From Hyphomicrobiales bacterium (GTDB lineage Bacteria; Pseudomonadota; Alphaproteobacteria; Rhizobiales; Rhizobiaceae): a DNA stretch of 64,000 bases. The translations under genes were made by a program, and so were the position numbers. The stretch spans positions 186,001 through 250,000 of the forward strand of contig UCEY01000002.1 of the NCBI GenBank assembly GCA_900471605.1. Reading direction: 5' to 3'. Numbering within the stretch: the stretch's first letter is position 1; each line of letters starts with the position of its first letter. Shown piece by piece: positions 39,343 to 48,614 of the stretch. A model generated the notes under the pieces. That model made no database searches. It saw nothing but the letters and a program-made list of their open reading frames with translations, and was not told where the DNA came from.

Positions 39343-39651
39343 ATGACCGATGAAGTCGTAGATCTGAATTTCCTGGCCAAGCTTGGGCAGCGGACGAATG
39401 ACGAAATCCGTGCGCTTCGCAAGGAAGTCGCGGAAATCAGGACGCTGACGATTCAGACCTATGAATTCTCGAAGCGCCTTGAACGGCGCCAGGCGGAGAT
39501 CCGGGACGATCTGGAGCTCGCGATCAAAATCGAACTTGGCGGAGCTTTGTCTCACATGCAGTCGACGATCGAACAATCCCTTGTCCGGATCGAGGATAAG
39601 GTGGAAGAGGTTGCCGACCGGGTGACAGCGGTCGAGCACAGACCATCCTGA
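39343..39651 (+). CDS. small coiled-coil protein, hypothetical
   Basis: A 102-residue charged protein with no recognised family. From about residue 20 to the end it shows heptad-like spacing (LRKEVAEIRTLTIQTYEF, RRQAEIRDDLELAI, IEQSLVRIEDKVEEVADRV), so a long coiled coil is likely. The start could be ATG 39334 or 39343; AGAGG is better placed for 39343. It stands alone between the LOG gene and a terminator shared with the opposite EF-hand gene. Function unknown. Confidence 0.65.
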   Translation: MTDEVVDLNFLAKLGQRTNDEIRALRKEVAEIRTLTIQTYEFSKRLERRQAEIRDDLELAIKIELGGALSHMQSTIEQSLVRIEDKVEEVADRVTAVEHRPS

Positions 39652-39659
39652 ATATAGTC

Positions 39660-39700
39660 TCAAAAATAAAAGAACCCGCCCCTGTGGGAAGGGGGCGGGT
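39660..39700 (-). terminator. intrinsic terminator after EF-hand gene
   Basis: On the minus strand a 9 bp GC stem (ACCCGCCCC/GGGGCGGGT) is followed by TTCTTTTATTTTTG. On the plus strand it could also end the coiled-coil gene. Confidence 0.8.
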
Positions 39701-39742
39701 CCTTGGGACGACTGTCGGAACTAGTTCCAAGGGGGCGGAGAA

Positions 39743-40393
39743 CTAGAGGGGGCGGTCCGGCAGGTCGTCGATGGAAATGGTTCCATCCTTGTTGGTGTCC
39801 ATTCGGGCGAACAGCTTGTCGGATGCGGCGGACGCTTCCGCCTTGGTGATCTTGCCATCCTTGTCTTCATCGATCATGCGGAACATGCCCTGGCCCGGGC
39901 GCCCATGCGGTCGTTCCCAACGGGCATCTTCGCGGCCCCAGCCATGGCGGCCCTCGCCATCGCGGTTCCATGCGGAATGATCGCGGTCGCGGCGATGGTC
40001 GTCACGCCGGTCGGCCATGTCGCGATCGGACTGATCGTCCTTTTTATCGGCGGTATTGCCGACCTCCGGCTGGTTGTTCTTGCGGAATTCTTCCATCTTC
40101 GCCTGGCGATAGTCGAGCATCTCGCCGCGCGTCAGTGAACCATCCTTGTTGGCGTCGATGGCCGTGAAGAGCTTGTCCTGGAAGGCGGTCATCTCGTCCT
40201 TGGAGACCTTGCCGTCCTTGTCGGCGTCGGCATTCTTCAGGAGACGGACGAACATCACGTCCTGCATCATCGCGCGGCCGGGGCCATCGTGGCGGCCGGG
40301 ACGATCACGCCCTGGGGCTGCAAATGCAGGAATGGCTGCGCCCGCGATTAGTGCTGCTCCAAGGGTCGCCAGAACGATCTTTCTTGCGGTCAT
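39743..40393 (-). CDS. exported EF-hand calcium-binding protein
   Basis: A 216-residue protein with a signal peptide (ATLGAALIAGAAIPAFA, cleavage after AFA) and four EF-hand loops: DADKDGKVSKDE, DANKDGSLTRGE, DEDKDGKITKAE and DTNKDGTISIDD, each with Asp at 1, 3, 5 and acidic 12. The pairs are separated by about 70 residues very rich in Asp, Arg, His and Trp/Gly (DRRDDHRRDRDHS, RHGWGRED), probably disordered. Start ATG 40393 has AAGGA eight bases upstream. It probably buffers calcium or senses it in the periplasm; no partner is suggested by the neighbours. Confidence 0.88.
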   Translation of the reverse strand: MTARKIVLATLGAALIAGAAIPAFAAPGRDRPGRHDGPGRAMMQDVMFVRLLKNADADKDGKVSKDEMTAFQDKLFTAIDANKDGSLTRGEMLDYRQAKMEEFRKNNQPEVGNTADKKDDQSDRDMADRRDDHRRDRDHSAWNRDGEGRHGWGREDARWERPHGRPGQGMFRMIDEDKDGKITKAEASAASDKLFARMDTNKDGTISIDDLPDRPL

Positions 40394-40502
40394 CGTGGTG
40401 GTCCTTCAGGTTGTTTCGATAGCCTGAAGATAGAGCCGGCGACGGTCAAAACCACTTAAACATCCGTAATGTGGATGAACTTTTCGTAATGCCGATAAAA
40501 CC

Positions 40503-41216
40503 TTAGCCGATATCGAGACCGGTAAGGAAACCCGTCAGATCGTCGGTGACGTAGTCGATATGATCGTCCTCGTCGGTCAGCTTTTCCCAACGTTCCATCA
40601 GCACCGCATCGAGATTGCGCGGCACGAGCAGGATGGTGCGCATGCCGAGCACCTTCGGCACCTGCAGATTGCGCGGCAGGTCCTCGAACATCGCGGCGTT
40701 TTTGGTATCGACCCGGTGCAGGCTGGCGAACTTGTCGTAGGTCGCGCCTGCCGGCTTCGGCACGTAGCCGGCCGCGACGATGTCGAATATGTCGTCGAAA
40801 TTGTCGAGGATGCCGAGCGCCCTGGCTGCCGCCTCCGCGTGCCGCACGCTGCCATTGGTGAAGATGAACTTGCGGCCCGGGAGCGCCCGGATCGCCGCGC
40901 CGAGCTCCGGATGCGGCAAGAGCGCCGAATAGTCGATCGCATGCGCCTGTTCGAGAAAACCGTCCGGATCGATGCCGTGGTTCAGCATCAGGCCCTGCAG
41001 CGTCGTGCCATGCTCGTGGTAATATCGCTTCTGCAGCGCCTTCGCTTCCGCCGGCTCCAGCTGCAGCAGTTCCTGCACATAGGCCGTCATGTTCTTGTCG
41101 ATCTGCGCGAACAGATTGATGTGATGCGGATAAAGCGTGTTGTCGAGATCGAACACCCAGTCGCGGACATGGGCGAAATCGGCGGGATCGGGCAGGGTCT
41201 GCGGCTTTTTTTCCAT
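40503..41216 (-). CDS. HAD-family pyrimidine 5'-nucleotidase
   Basis: A 237-residue HAD phosphatase of the pyrimidine 5'-nucleotidase type (Sdt1-like). Motif I is VFDLDNTLYP near the N-terminus, motif II FIFTNGSVRHAEA, and motif III/IV KPAGATYDKF and MFEDLPRNLQVP. The DNTLYP variant is typical of this subgroup. The ATG at 41216 precedes the domain by about 20 residues; the longer open frame upstream overlaps the divergent transporter start and is not credible. Specificity is inferred. Confidence 0.88.
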   Translation of the reverse strand: MEKKPQTLPDPADFAHVRDWVFDLDNTLYPHHINLFAQIDKNMTAYVQELLQLEPAEAKALQKRYYHEHGTTLQGLMLNHGIDPDGFLEQAHAIDYSALLPHPELGAAIRALPGRKFIFTNGSVRHAEAAARALGILDNFDDIFDIVAAGYVPKPAGATYDKFASLHRVDTKNAAMFEDLPRNLQVPKVLGMRTILLVPRNLDAVLMERWEKLTDEDDHIDYVTDDLTGFLTGLDIG

Positions 41217-41321
41217 GGTCGCTTTATGCACCGGCTCGGCGGCAAAGAAAACGAAAAAGACGAACGCTTTAGGGCAAAGCCGGCCTTGGCGATCTGCCGG
41301 AACGCATGATACCGCCAGCAT

Positions 41322-42224
41322 ATGGAACTCTGGATCCCGATCACCATTGCCGCAGCCTTCTTGCAGAACCTGCGCTCGGCCCTGCAGAAGCATCTGCAGG
41401 GTTCGCTCGGCACGCGCGGCGCGAGCTTCGTGCGCTTCGGCTACGGTTTCCCGATCGCGATCCTGTACGTCCTGTGCCTGCATTATTTCGCCGGCTATCC
41501 GTTCCCGGTGCCGAACTGGACTTTCGCTTTATGGGCGGTGATCGGCGGGCTGGCGCAGATCTTTGCGACCATCATGCTGGTCCATCTCTTTTCGCTACGC
41601 AACTTTGCGGTCGGGACGGCCTATTCCAAGACCGAGCCGGTACAGGCCGCGATATTCGGCTTCATCCTGCTCGGCGAAAAGCTGACGCCCGGCTCGGTCG
41701 CCGCGATCATCGTCGGCGTCATCGGCGTGATGACCATCTCGATGGCGCGCATGCCTTTGTCCTGGCGCAACATGCTGGTTGCAATGACCAGCCGCACCGC
41801 CCTGATCGGCATCGCCTCGGGCGCGGTCTTCGGCATTTCCGCCGTTTCGTACCGCACGGCTTCGCTGTCGCTCGGCGGACCGGGGCCTGTCATGGAGGCC
41901 GCCGTGACCCTCGCCTGCGTCACGACCTTCCAGACAGCCTTCATGCTCGTCTGGATGTTCTGGAAGGACAAGCGAGAGATCGTCCAGGTCATCCTTTCCT
42001 GGCGTTCGTCCGCGCTTGTGGGCGTCGCCGGCGTCGTCGGCTCGGCCGGCTGGTTTACTGCGATGACCTTGCAGCAGGTGGCCTATGTCCGCGCGCTGGG
42101 CCAGATCGAACTCGTCTTCACCTTCATGGCCTCGTATTTTCTTTTCCACGAGCGGGTGAACCGCATGGAAGTCTTCGGCTGCCTGCTGATCGTCTGTGGC
42201 ATCCTGGGGTTGATCTTTTCCTGA
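41322..42224 (+). CDS. EamA/DMT-family membrane transporter
   Basis: A 300-residue inner-membrane protein with ten predicted helices in two EamA halves, with the duplication visible in helix spacing. The fourth-helix region AYSKTEPVQAAIFGFILLGEKLTPGS is typical of the drug/metabolite transporter superfamily (the second half has IELVFTFMASYFLFHERVN). The substrate cannot be inferred. Divergent from the nucleotidase gene (105 bp). Confidence 0.88.
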   Translation: MELWIPITIAAAFLQNLRSALQKHLQGSLGTRGASFVRFGYGFPIAILYVLCLHYFAGYPFPVPNWTFALWAVIGGLAQIFATIMLVHLFSLRNFAVGTAYSKTEPVQAAIFGFILLGEKLTPGSVAAIIVGVIGVMTISMARMPLSWRNMLVAMTSRTALIGIASGAVFGISAVSYRTASLSLGGPGPVMEAAVTLACVTTFQTAFMLVWMFWKDKREIVQVILSWRSSALVGVAGVVGSAGWFTAMTLQQVAYVRALGQIELVFTFMASYFLFHERVNRMEVFGCLLIVCGILGLIFS

Positions 42225-42295
42225 TCGGCGCCCGATTTGCGGCGGCATCCGTTTTCGAATCCGGCTAGGATGGGCGATCAACGGGAGGATCATCC

Positions 42296-43069
42296 ATGTC
42301 TCAGAACGACAGGGCAGCTGCATTTGGTGCGCTTCACAGGAAGGGCAATCCGGTCATCATCTACAACATCTGGGATGCCGGAACCGCCAAGGCAGTTGCA
42401 GATGCGGGGGCAAAGGCGCTTGGCACCGGAAGCTGGTCAGTGGCCGCAGCGCAAGGGTATGCCGATGGCGAAAACCTGCCGCTTGACGCTTTGCTCGCGA
42501 CGGTGAAATCGATCGCTGCCGCCGTCGATCTGCCGCTCACCGCCGATTTCGAAGGCGGCTATGCGGAAGATCCGGTCCAACTCGCGGCGAATGTCGCCAA
42601 GGTCATCGAGGCCGGCGCCATCGGCATCAATTTCGAGGATCAGATCGTCGGCGGCAGCGGCATCTATCCGGTGGGTCAGCAGGCCGAACGCATTCGTGCC
42701 ATCCGGGCATTGGCGGACAGTCGTGACATGCCGTTCTTCATCAACGCGCGTACCGATCTCTTCCTGCAGGAAGGCGATCAGGGCAAACATGCCGCACTTC
42801 TTGATGAGGCGATCCGCCGCGCCAAGGCCTATGCCGAGGCCGGCGGCAACGGCTTCTTCGCGCCGGGCCTGGCGGATGAAGGGTTGATCGAGACGCTATG
42901 CAAGGCCTCGCCGCTCCCGGTCAACATCATGATGTTCGCAGGCGTTCCGTCGCCGAAACGGCTCGGGGAACTGGGCGTCAGCCGCGTCAGCTACGGACCG
43001 GGTCCCTATCGGGCGATGATGGCGAAGCTGAAGGAGGACGCCGCGGCGGTTTTCACCGCTGCCGGTTAG
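42296..43069 (+). CDS. isocitrate lyase/PEP mutase-family protein
   Basis: A 257-residue TIM-barrel enzyme of the PEP mutase/isocitrate lyase superfamily: IIYNIWDAGTAKAVADAGAKALGTGSWS, DLPLTADFEGGY (metal site) and GINFEDQIVGG. The K-K-C-G-H motif of isocitrate lyase and methylisocitrate lyase is absent, so carbon-carbon lyase or hydrolase activity on another acid is possible; the substrate is unknown. The start has GGGAGG at the right distance. It converges with argB (19 bp). Confidence 0.85.
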   Translation: MSQNDRAAAFGALHRKGNPVIIYNIWDAGTAKAVADAGAKALGTGSWSVAAAQGYADGENLPLDALLATVKSIAAAVDLPLTADFEGGYAEDPVQLAANVAKVIEAGAIGINFEDQIVGGSGIYPVGQQAERIRAIRALADSRDMPFFINARTDLFLQEGDQGKHAALLDEAIRRAKAYAEAGGNGFFAPGLADEGLIETLCKASPLPVNIMMFAGVPSPKRLGELGVSRVSYGPGPYRAMMAKLKEDAAAVFTAAG

Positions 43070-43088
43070 GTCCTGAAACCGCAGGCGA

Positions 43089-43976
43089 TCAGGGAACGAT
43101 CAGCGTGCCGGCGCCGTGTTCGGTGAAGATCTCGAGCAGAACGGAATGGGCGGTCTTGCCGTTCAGGATGACGACGCCCTGCACGCCGGCCTTGATCGCG
43201 TCGATGCAGGTCTCGACCTTCGGGATCATGCCGCCGGAAATCGTGCCGTCCTTGATGAGGGCCTGGGCCTGGGCGACGGTCAGTTCCTTGATCAGCTGCT
43301 TGTCCTTGTCGAGGACGCCCGGAACGTCGGTGAGGAAGAGCAGGCGCGTGGCGCTCAGCGCACCTGCGATCGCACCGGCGAAAGTATCGGCGTTGATGTT
43401 GTAGGTGGCGCCGTCGCGGCCGGGGGCGACGGGGGCGATGACCGGGATCATTTCCGACTTGGCGAGCAGGTCGAGCAGCGTGCGGTCGACTTCCACCACT
43501 TCGCCGACGAAGCCGAGGTCGAGGACCCGTTCGATATTGCTGTCCGGATCGATCACGGTCTTCTTTGCCTTTTCGGCGAAGACCATGTTGCCGTCCTTGC
43601 CGCAAAGGCCGATCGCCCATTCGCCCGTCTGGTTGATCAGCGCGACGATTTCCTTGTTGATCGAGCCGGCGAGAACCATTTCGACGATCTCGACCGTCTT
43701 CTGGTCGGTGACACGCAGGCCGGCTTCGAACTTGGATTCGATGCCCATCTTCGTGAGCATCGCGCCGATCTGCGGGCCGCCGCCGTGAACGACGATCGGG
43801 TTTACGCCGGACTGCTTGAGAAGCGCGATATCGGCTGCGAACGCCTTGCCGAGTTCCGTATCGCCCATGGCGTGACCGCCGTATTTCACGACGATCGTCT
43901 TGTTTTCGTAACGCTGCATATAGGGCAGCGCCTGCGCCAGAAGCTTGGCTTGAAGTTCGCTTTCGGAAGCCGTCAT
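43089..43976 (-). CDS. argB: acetylglutamate kinase
   Basis: Second step of arginine synthesis, phosphorylating N-acetylglutamate. The 295 residues show the amino-acid-kinase motifs [22 protein letters not shown] and the C-terminal GAGTLIVP. Of normal length for the arginine-inhibited ArgB class (an N-terminal helix is present). It is read toward the PEP-mutase-type gene; the upstream 351 bp has no gene. In several rhizobia engB lies directly upstream of argB; here a fasciclin gene lies between. Confidence 0.97.
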   Translation of the reverse strand: MTASESELQAKLLAQALPYMQRYENKTIVVKYGGHAMGDTELGKAFAADIALLKQSGVNPIVVHGGGPQIGAMLTKMGIESKFEAGLRVTDQKTVEIVEMVLAGSINKEIVALINQTGEWAIGLCGKDGNMVFAEKAKKTVIDPDSNIERVLDLGFVGEVVEVDRTLLDLLAKSEMIPVIAPVAPGRDGATYNINADTFAGAIAGALSATRLLFLTDVPGVLDKDKQLIKELTVAQAQALIKDGTISGGMIPKVETCIDAIKAGVQGVVILNGKTAHSVLLEIFTEHGAGTLIVP

Positions 43977-44327
43977 CGGATACCCCTGAATATTGAGTGG
44001 GGCCTTTTAGCGCATGTTTTTGACATAGGAAATAATCAGTCCGCGAGATTGTCGCGCAATCGACGAAGAGGCGAGGGCTGGTTGGAGCGGCGCATCCCGG
44101 CACCATACCGCCTCAAATGCATCGGACAGGGTTGGCGGCCGCCAGATCGTCAAATATCCATCAACGAAAACAGTGGCTTGAAAGTTTTTCGGCTGCTTTC
44201 CTATCGCGGCTGAAACTCTTTTCCCGCGCCTCCCGTCTCTTGCGATGTCTCCGCCGATGTCGGGACGCCAGGCCTTGGAGGCGCTGATACGCGCCGGGGC
44301 AATCAGTTTCGTTGAGAGGAAGCCACC
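43977..44327. other. 351 bp gene-free stretch between argB and the fasciclin gene
   Basis: This divergent region must hold the promoters of argB and of the fasciclin gene. I see no open frame of coding character, no tRNA and no strong sigma-70 match. The fasciclin leader ends in GAGAGGAAGCC before its ATG. Nothing else can be named. Confidence 0.5.
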
Positions 44328-44885
44328 ATGTTGAAGACCGCACTCCGCACGCTCGCCGTCGCGACCGTTCTGTCCGCCACCGCCGTGACAGCCTTCGCCG
44401 CCAATCCTAAGGTCGGCGGCGCCGCGATGTACGAAAACAAGAACATCGTCGAAAACGCCATGAACTCCAAGGACCACACGACGCTCGTCGCTGCCGTCAA
44501 GGCGGCCGGCCTGGTCGAGACGCTGCAGGGCAAGGGTCCGTTCACGGTCTTCGCACCGACCAACGAAGCCTTCGCCGCTCTGCCCAAGGGCACGGTCGAA
44601 ACGTTGCTGAAGCCGGAAAACAAGGCACAGCTCACCAAGGTGCTGACCTGCCATGTGGTCGCGGCGGATGCCATGTCCACGGCCATCGAGAAGATGATCA
44701 AGGACGACAAGGGCACGCATGACGTCAAGACCGTCGGCGGCTGCGTCCTGAAGGCCAAGGAAAGCATGGGCAAGATCACGCTCACCGACGAAATGGGCGG
44801 CGTGGCACATGTCACGATCGCCGACGTCAAGCAGTCGAACGGCGTCATCCACGTGGTCGACAAGGTTCTCTTGCCGAAAATGTAA
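44328..44885 (+). CDS. exported fasciclin (FAS1)-domain protein
   Basis: A 185-residue secreted protein: signal peptide (LRTLAVATVLSATAVTAFA) then one FAS1 domain with the H1 motif GPFTVFAPTNEAFAALP, the central CHVV stretch and the ending NGVIHVVDKVLLP. FAS1 domains mediate adhesion; in rhizobia such proteins (Nex18-like) have been linked to symbiosis and stress. Cys residues at CHV and GGCVL may pair. It is inserted between argB and engB and read opposite to both. Function here is unknown. Confidence 0.88.
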   Translation: MLKTALRTLAVATVLSATAVTAFAANPKVGGAAMYENKNIVENAMNSKDHTTLVAAVKAAGLVETLQGKGPFTVFAPTNEAFAALPKGTVETLLKPENKAQLTKVLTCHVVAADAMSTAIEKMIKDDKGTHDVKTVGGCVLKAKESMGKITLTDEMGGVAHVTIADVKQSNGVIHVVDKVLLPKM

Positions 44886-44951
44886 GAGCCGGTTTCGCGT
44901 ATTAGGCTCTTACGCCAGGATCCGGTCGTCTTTCTTCGGGGCGGCCGGATC
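44882..44951. terminator. two tandem hairpins between fasciclin gene and engB
   Basis: A perfect 9 bp stem GTAAGAGCC/GGCTCTTAC (44882-44890, 44905-44913), starting inside the fasciclin stop codon, is followed by a 10 bp stem GATCCGGTCG/CGGCCGGATC (44919-44928, 44942-44951). Neither has a clear T-run, so Rho-independent termination is doubtful, but both lie in the 83 bp convergent gap. Confidence 0.45.
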
Positions 44952-44968
44952 TGCCTGTTGGGGCTGGG

Positions 44969-45628
44969 TCAGAGCGACCGGCCGACCGCTTCGGCGATCG
45001 CTTGGCGCAGTTCCTCGATGCCCCTGCCTTTTTCCGACGAGGTCGAGAGCACGAACGGGAAGGCGGCGGGACGCTTGCGGATCTTCTCCTGCGTCTCGGC
45101 CAGCAGCTTCACCACGGCCGGTTCCTTGATCTTGTCGATCTTGGTCAGCACGATCTGGTAGGATACGGCGGCCTTGTCGAGCAGGTCGAGCACCTCGTCG
45201 TCGTTCTTCTTGATGCCGTGGCGGCTGTCGATCAGCACGTAGACGCGTTTCAGCGTTGCGCGGCCGCGCAGATAGTCGAAGACCAGCTTGGTCCAGGCAT
45301 CGACCGTCTCCTTGGGCGCCTGGGCATAGCCGTAGCCCGGCATATCGACCAACGCCATCGGCGGCAGGTCGCCGCCTTGGCCCGAATAACCGTCCGGTAC
45401 GAAGTAATTGAGCTCCTGGGTCCGGCCGGGCGTATTGGACGTGCGCGCCAGACCCTTCTGGCCGACGAGCGCGTTGATCAGCGACGACTTGCCGACATTC
45501 GAGCGGCCGGCAAAGGCCACTTCGAGCGGACCTTCCGGCGGCAGGAACTTCATCGAGGGTACGCCCCGGATGAAGATCCAGGGGCGGCCGAATAACGGCT
45601 TGTCGTCCGTGCTCATGTCTGCGGGCAT
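44969..45628 (-). CDS. engB: ribosome biogenesis GTPase YsxC/EngB
   Basis: An essential small GTPase of large-subunit assembly. The 219-residue protein has G1 GRSNVGKSS, the switch region [14 protein letters not shown]3 DMPGYGYA, and G4 TKIDK, all hallmarks of EngB. Start ATG 45628 has AGGACGA upstream; an ATG four codons later is possible. It lies downstream of rpmH-rnpA-yidC but after a terminator. Confidence 0.97.
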   Translation of the reverse strand: MPADMSTDDKPLFGRPWIFIRGVPSMKFLPPEGPLEVAFAGRSNVGKSSLINALVGQKGLARTSNTPGRTQELNYFVPDGYSGQGGDLPPMALVDMPGYGYAQAPKETVDAWTKLVFDYLRGRATLKRVYVLIDSRHGIKKNDDEVLDLLDKAAVSYQIVLTKIDKIKEPAVVKLLAETQEKIRKRPAAFPFVLSTSSEKGRGIEELRQAIAEAVGRSL

Positions 45629-45719
45629 CGGTTCTGGTCGTCCTGTTTTATCGAAGGGGACGGCTTCACGGTTTTGGCCGGCAATGTCAAGCTTTCGGGC
45701 TTTTCAGCCGCTTTTCCCA

Positions 45720-45746
45720 AAAGAAAACCCCGGACTGGCCGGGGTT
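45720..45746 (-). terminator. intrinsic terminator after yidC
   Basis: On the minus strand the stem AACCCCGG/CCGGGGTT is followed by TTTCTTTTGGG. It separates yidC from engB. Confidence 0.85.
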
Positions 45747-45769
45747 TCTCATTCGTTTGTGCCGCAGCG

Positions 45770-47578
45770 TTATTTCGTCGGCGCCGGTTTTCGCCGGAAC
45801 AGGCCCTTCAGGTTGTCGAAAAGTTCGACCTTGGCGCCGTGGCGCTTCATGATGATCGCCTGTTGCGTCACCGACAGCGTGTTGTTCCATGCCCAGTAGA
45901 TGACGAGACCGGCCGGGAAAGACGACAGCATGAAGGTGAATACCAGCGGCATCCAGGTGAAGATCATCGCCTGGGTCGGATCCGGCGGCGTCGGGTTCAT
46001 ACGCATCTGCAGGAACATGGTGACGCCCATCACCAGCGGCCAAACGCCGATCATCAGCGCATGTGGCACGTCGTAGGGCAGCAGGCCGAACAGGTTGAAC
46101 AGCGAGGTCGGGTCGGGGGCGGACAGGTCCTGGATCCAGCCGAAGAACGGCGCATGCCGCATTTCGATCGTGACGTAGATGACCTTGTAGAGCGCGAAGA
46201 AGACCGGGATCTGCAACAGTACCGGCCAGCAGCCGGCGATAGGGTTGATCTTCTCTTCCTTGTAGAGCGCCATCATCGCCTGCTGCAGGCCCATCCGGTC
46301 GTCGCCGAACTTGGCCTTCAGCTCTTCCATCTTCGGCTGCATGCGCTTCATGTTGGCCATCGAAGCGTATTGCTTGCTGGCGAGCGGGAAGAACAGCGCC
46401 TTGACGACGATGGTGGTCAGCAGGATCGCCACGCCGAAATTGCCCACGTGACGGAAGAAGAAGTCCATCAGCTGGAACATCGGCTTGGTGATGAAGTAGA
46501 ACCACCCCCAGTCGATCAGGCGGTTGAACTGCGGAACGGCAAACTCCGTCTCGTAGCGCGAGATCAGCGGCACTTCCTTGGCGCCGGCGAAGACGAGGTT
46601 CTTGAGCTCGGTGGACTGACCCGGCTGAACCGTCAGGTCGTCGCCCTTGTAGTCCGCCTGATAGCTCGCCTGGCCGCCGCTGAAATGCGAGAAGCGGCCG
46701 ACATAAGGCAGCGTCTGCGGCGGCACCAGGGTCGCAGCCCAATACTTGTCGGTGATGCCGAGCCAGCCGGTCGTCGCCTTTTCGTTGGTGAACTGCTCTT
46801 TTTCGATATTGGCGTAGGTGTTCTCTTTCAGGCTGCCGCTCTCGCCCATCACGCCGATGAAGCCTTCGTGGATGACCCAGACCGAGGGCGTTGCCGGCTT
46901 GTTGTTGCGCAGCACGCGGCCATACGGCGTCAGCTTCACCGGGGCGGCCGTCTTGTTGTCGATCTTGTCGGCGACGGTCAGCATGTAATGGTCGTCGACC
47001 GAAATCGTACGCGTGAAGGTCACGCCCTTGTCGTTGGTGAAGGTAAGCGTCACCGGCGTCTGCTGGGTCAGCTTTTCGCCGCTTGCGAGCGTCCACTGCG
47101 TGCTGGTGCCGGGAGCGGTGCCGATCGATTCATTCGGGATGTAGCCGACTTCCGTGAAATAGCCGTCTGCGGTGTCGGACGGCGAAAACAGCGTGATGAT
47201 CGGGCTCTTGTCGTCGACGGTCTCGTGATACTCGCGCAGCTTGAGGTCGTCGAAACGGGCGCCGGTCAGATTGATGGAACCGATCAGGGCAGGCGTCTCG
47301 ATCTGCACGCGCTGCGACCGGGCAATGGCCTGATCGCGGGAAAGCGCAGCAGTTGCCGGGGTCGCGCCGGGCAGGTTCCCCAGTACGCCGGAACCACTCT
47401 GGGCACCAGGGCTTTCCGGCGATGTCGTCTGGGCGGCTTCGCCCTGGAGCGCGCGTTGCGCTTCCTCGGCGCGCCGCTGGGCTTCCATCCTCGGATTCAT
47501 ATAGAGGAACTGCCAGGCAAGAACGATCAGCACCGAGAGCGCGATCGCGATGAAGTAATTGCGGTTCTTTTCCATCAT
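45770..47578 (-). CDS. yidC: membrane protein insertase YidC
   Basis: Inserts and folds inner-membrane proteins with or without SecYEG. The 602-residue protein has an N-terminal helix ([20 protein letters not shown]), the large periplasmic domain of Gram-negative YidC (about 55-350), and the conserved five-helix core (about 360-580) with [20 protein letters not shown] and the cytosolic hairpin. Its ATG overlaps the rnpA stop (ATGA). The order rpmH-rnpA-yidC-engB is widespread. Confidence 0.98.
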   Translation of the reverse strand: MMEKNRNYFIAIALSVLIVLAWQFLYMNPRMEAQRRAEEAQRALQGEAAQTTSPESPGAQSGSGVLGNLPGATPATAALSRDQAIARSQRVQIETPALIGSINLTGARFDDLKLREYHETVDDKSPIITLFSPSDTADGYFTEVGYIPNESIGTAPGTSTQWTLASGEKLTQQTPVTLTFTNDKGVTFTRTISVDDHYMLTVADKIDNKTAAPVKLTPYGRVLRNNKPATPSVWVIHEGFIGVMGESGSLKENTYANIEKEQFTNEKATTGWLGITDKYWAATLVPPQTLPYVGRFSHFSGGQASYQADYKGDDLTVQPGQSTELKNLVFAGAKEVPLISRYETEFAVPQFNRLIDWGWFYFITKPMFQLMDFFFRHVGNFGVAILLTTIVVKALFFPLASKQYASMANMKRMQPKMEELKAKFGDDRMGLQQAMMALYKEEKINPIAGCWPVLLQIPVFFALYKVIYVTIEMRHAPFFGWIQDLSAPDPTSLFNLFGLLPYDVPHALMIGVWPLVMGVTMFLQMRMNPTPPDPTQAMIFTWMPLVFTFMLSSFPAGLVIYWAWNNTLSVTQQAIIMKRHGAKVELFDNLKGLFRRKPAPTK

Positions 47579-47967
47579 GCTTTCCTGGAACGGGTCTCCT
47601 CGGACCGCTTTGGTCTCGGCTTGCTTTCGATACGCTCGATAAGCTGAGCCGTCATATCCGCAAAGGGGGCGTTGAGCACCTCCCGCCGCGCGACAATCAC
47701 ATAGTCGTGTCCGTTCTTCATTGCAAATCCGGCAGATTGCCTCACCGCCTCGCGGAGCCGGCGTCGCATGCGGTTGCGTTCGACCGCGTTGCCATGTTTT
47801 TTTGTAACGGTGAAACCGACGCGCGGCGCTTCGTCCGGCTGGTTCCGATCAAGGACTTCCAGAAGGAAGTTCCGGCCCCTGCGGGCTTCGCCCTCGCGGA
47901 CGGCAAGGAACTGCGGCCGGCTCTGAAGCCGCCCGACAGTTTTCTCGTTCTTTTTCTCAGTCGTCAT
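47575..47967 (-). CDS. rnpA: ribonuclease P protein component
   Basis: The protein subunit of the tRNA 5'-end-maturing ribozyme. The 130-residue basic protein has the RNR motif region [18 protein letters not shown] plus [12 protein letters not shown] basic C-terminal tail is longer than in E. coli. It lies 28 bp after rpmH, and its stop overlaps the yidC start. Confidence 0.96.
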   Translation of the reverse strand: MTTEKKNEKTVGRLQSRPQFLAVREGEARRGRNFLLEVLDRNQPDEAPRVGFTVTKKHGNAVERNRMRRRLREAVRQSAGFAMKNGHDYVIVARREVLNAPFADMTAQLIERIESKPRPKRSEETRSRKA

Positions 47968-47995
47968 CGCCCGGTTGTCTCGGGCATCTCAGGCC

Positions 47996-48130
47996 TTAAG
48001 CCGAGAGACGCTTGCGGCCACGGGCGCGACGTGCGGAAAGAACCAGACGACCACCTTTGGTGGCCATGCGGGTGCGGAATCCGTGGCGGCGCTTGCGAAC
48101 AAGCTTGGACGGTTGATAGGTACGCTTCAT
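47996..48130 (-). CDS. rpmH: 50S ribosomal protein bL34
   Basis: A 44-residue very basic ribosomal protein reading [19 protein letters not shown], then RMATKGGR and a basic tail ending RKRLSA, as in all bL34 proteins. Too short for usual gene callers but unmistakable. A strong sigma-70-like promoter lies about 130 bp upstream, driving rpmH-rnpA-yidC. Confidence 0.97.
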   Translation of the reverse strand: MKRTYQPSKLVRKRRHGFRTRMATKGGRLVLSARRARGRKRLSA

Positions 48131-48614
48131 TTATTTTAATACCGCGGTGTGCGGCCCTTCTTGGAGTTTGCCGTCATCACGACGGCAAGAGCGCTTCGGA
48201 AAACGATCTGCGCAAGCGGCTGCATGCGTGCAAGCCGGCCGGAGCTGAACGTGGGCGGCTTATAGGAGGACTCCGGCGGAAAAGTCAATCGCCGCCGGGT
48301 TTTTTGCATGCGGGCCCGCGGCCGCTCGAGCTTCGATCAAAGCCATCACCACAGATATCCGCGTGGTTGGAATGTCGCCGCTCCCTAGGCCCCTTTGAAT
48401 TCAGGGGCGAAACACCGGATGCGATCTTCGCCTTGCACGCACGGACCGCCTCAAACTCCTGCAGGAAAAGTTCAATGTCCTATCGGCAGGCCACGCCCTC
48501 ACCTCTAAGCATTTCTTTAATTTCTAAAGGCTAATTTTAGCATGGAATGGAAGAGGCGTCGTTTACGAGCACGCTCTTTCTCACACGGTAAAGTGGCGTC
48601 TGGAAGGAAAAGCA
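48131..48614. other. 484 bp gene-free stretch between rpmH and chemoreceptor gene
   Basis: It holds the minus-strand rpmH promoter (48259-48288) and about 120 nt of leader, plus the plus-strand chemoreceptor promoter. The last 100 bp before the receptor are AT-richer. I see no DnaA-box cluster, no coding frame with support and no tRNA. Confidence 0.55.
48259..48288 (-). promoter_or_regulatory. sigma-70-like promoter for rpmH-rnpA-yidC
   Basis: On the minus strand TTGACT (48288-48283), an 18-base spacer and TATAAG (48264-48259) give a near-consensus housekeeping promoter. The start is predicted near 48252, leaving a leader of about 120 nt before rpmH. Confidence 0.7.

Noticed and set aside
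48270-48310. Hairpin plus T-run upstream of rpmH, read as a terminator or small RNA end on the plus strand
   Set aside because: The same bases form the minus-strand TTGACT/TATAAG promoter of rpmH, and no plus-strand gene precedes it.
47575-48614. Replication origin beside rpmH-rnpA
   Set aside because: No dnaA, no DnaA-box cluster and no AT-rich unwinding region; in alphaproteobacteria the origin usually lies elsewhere.
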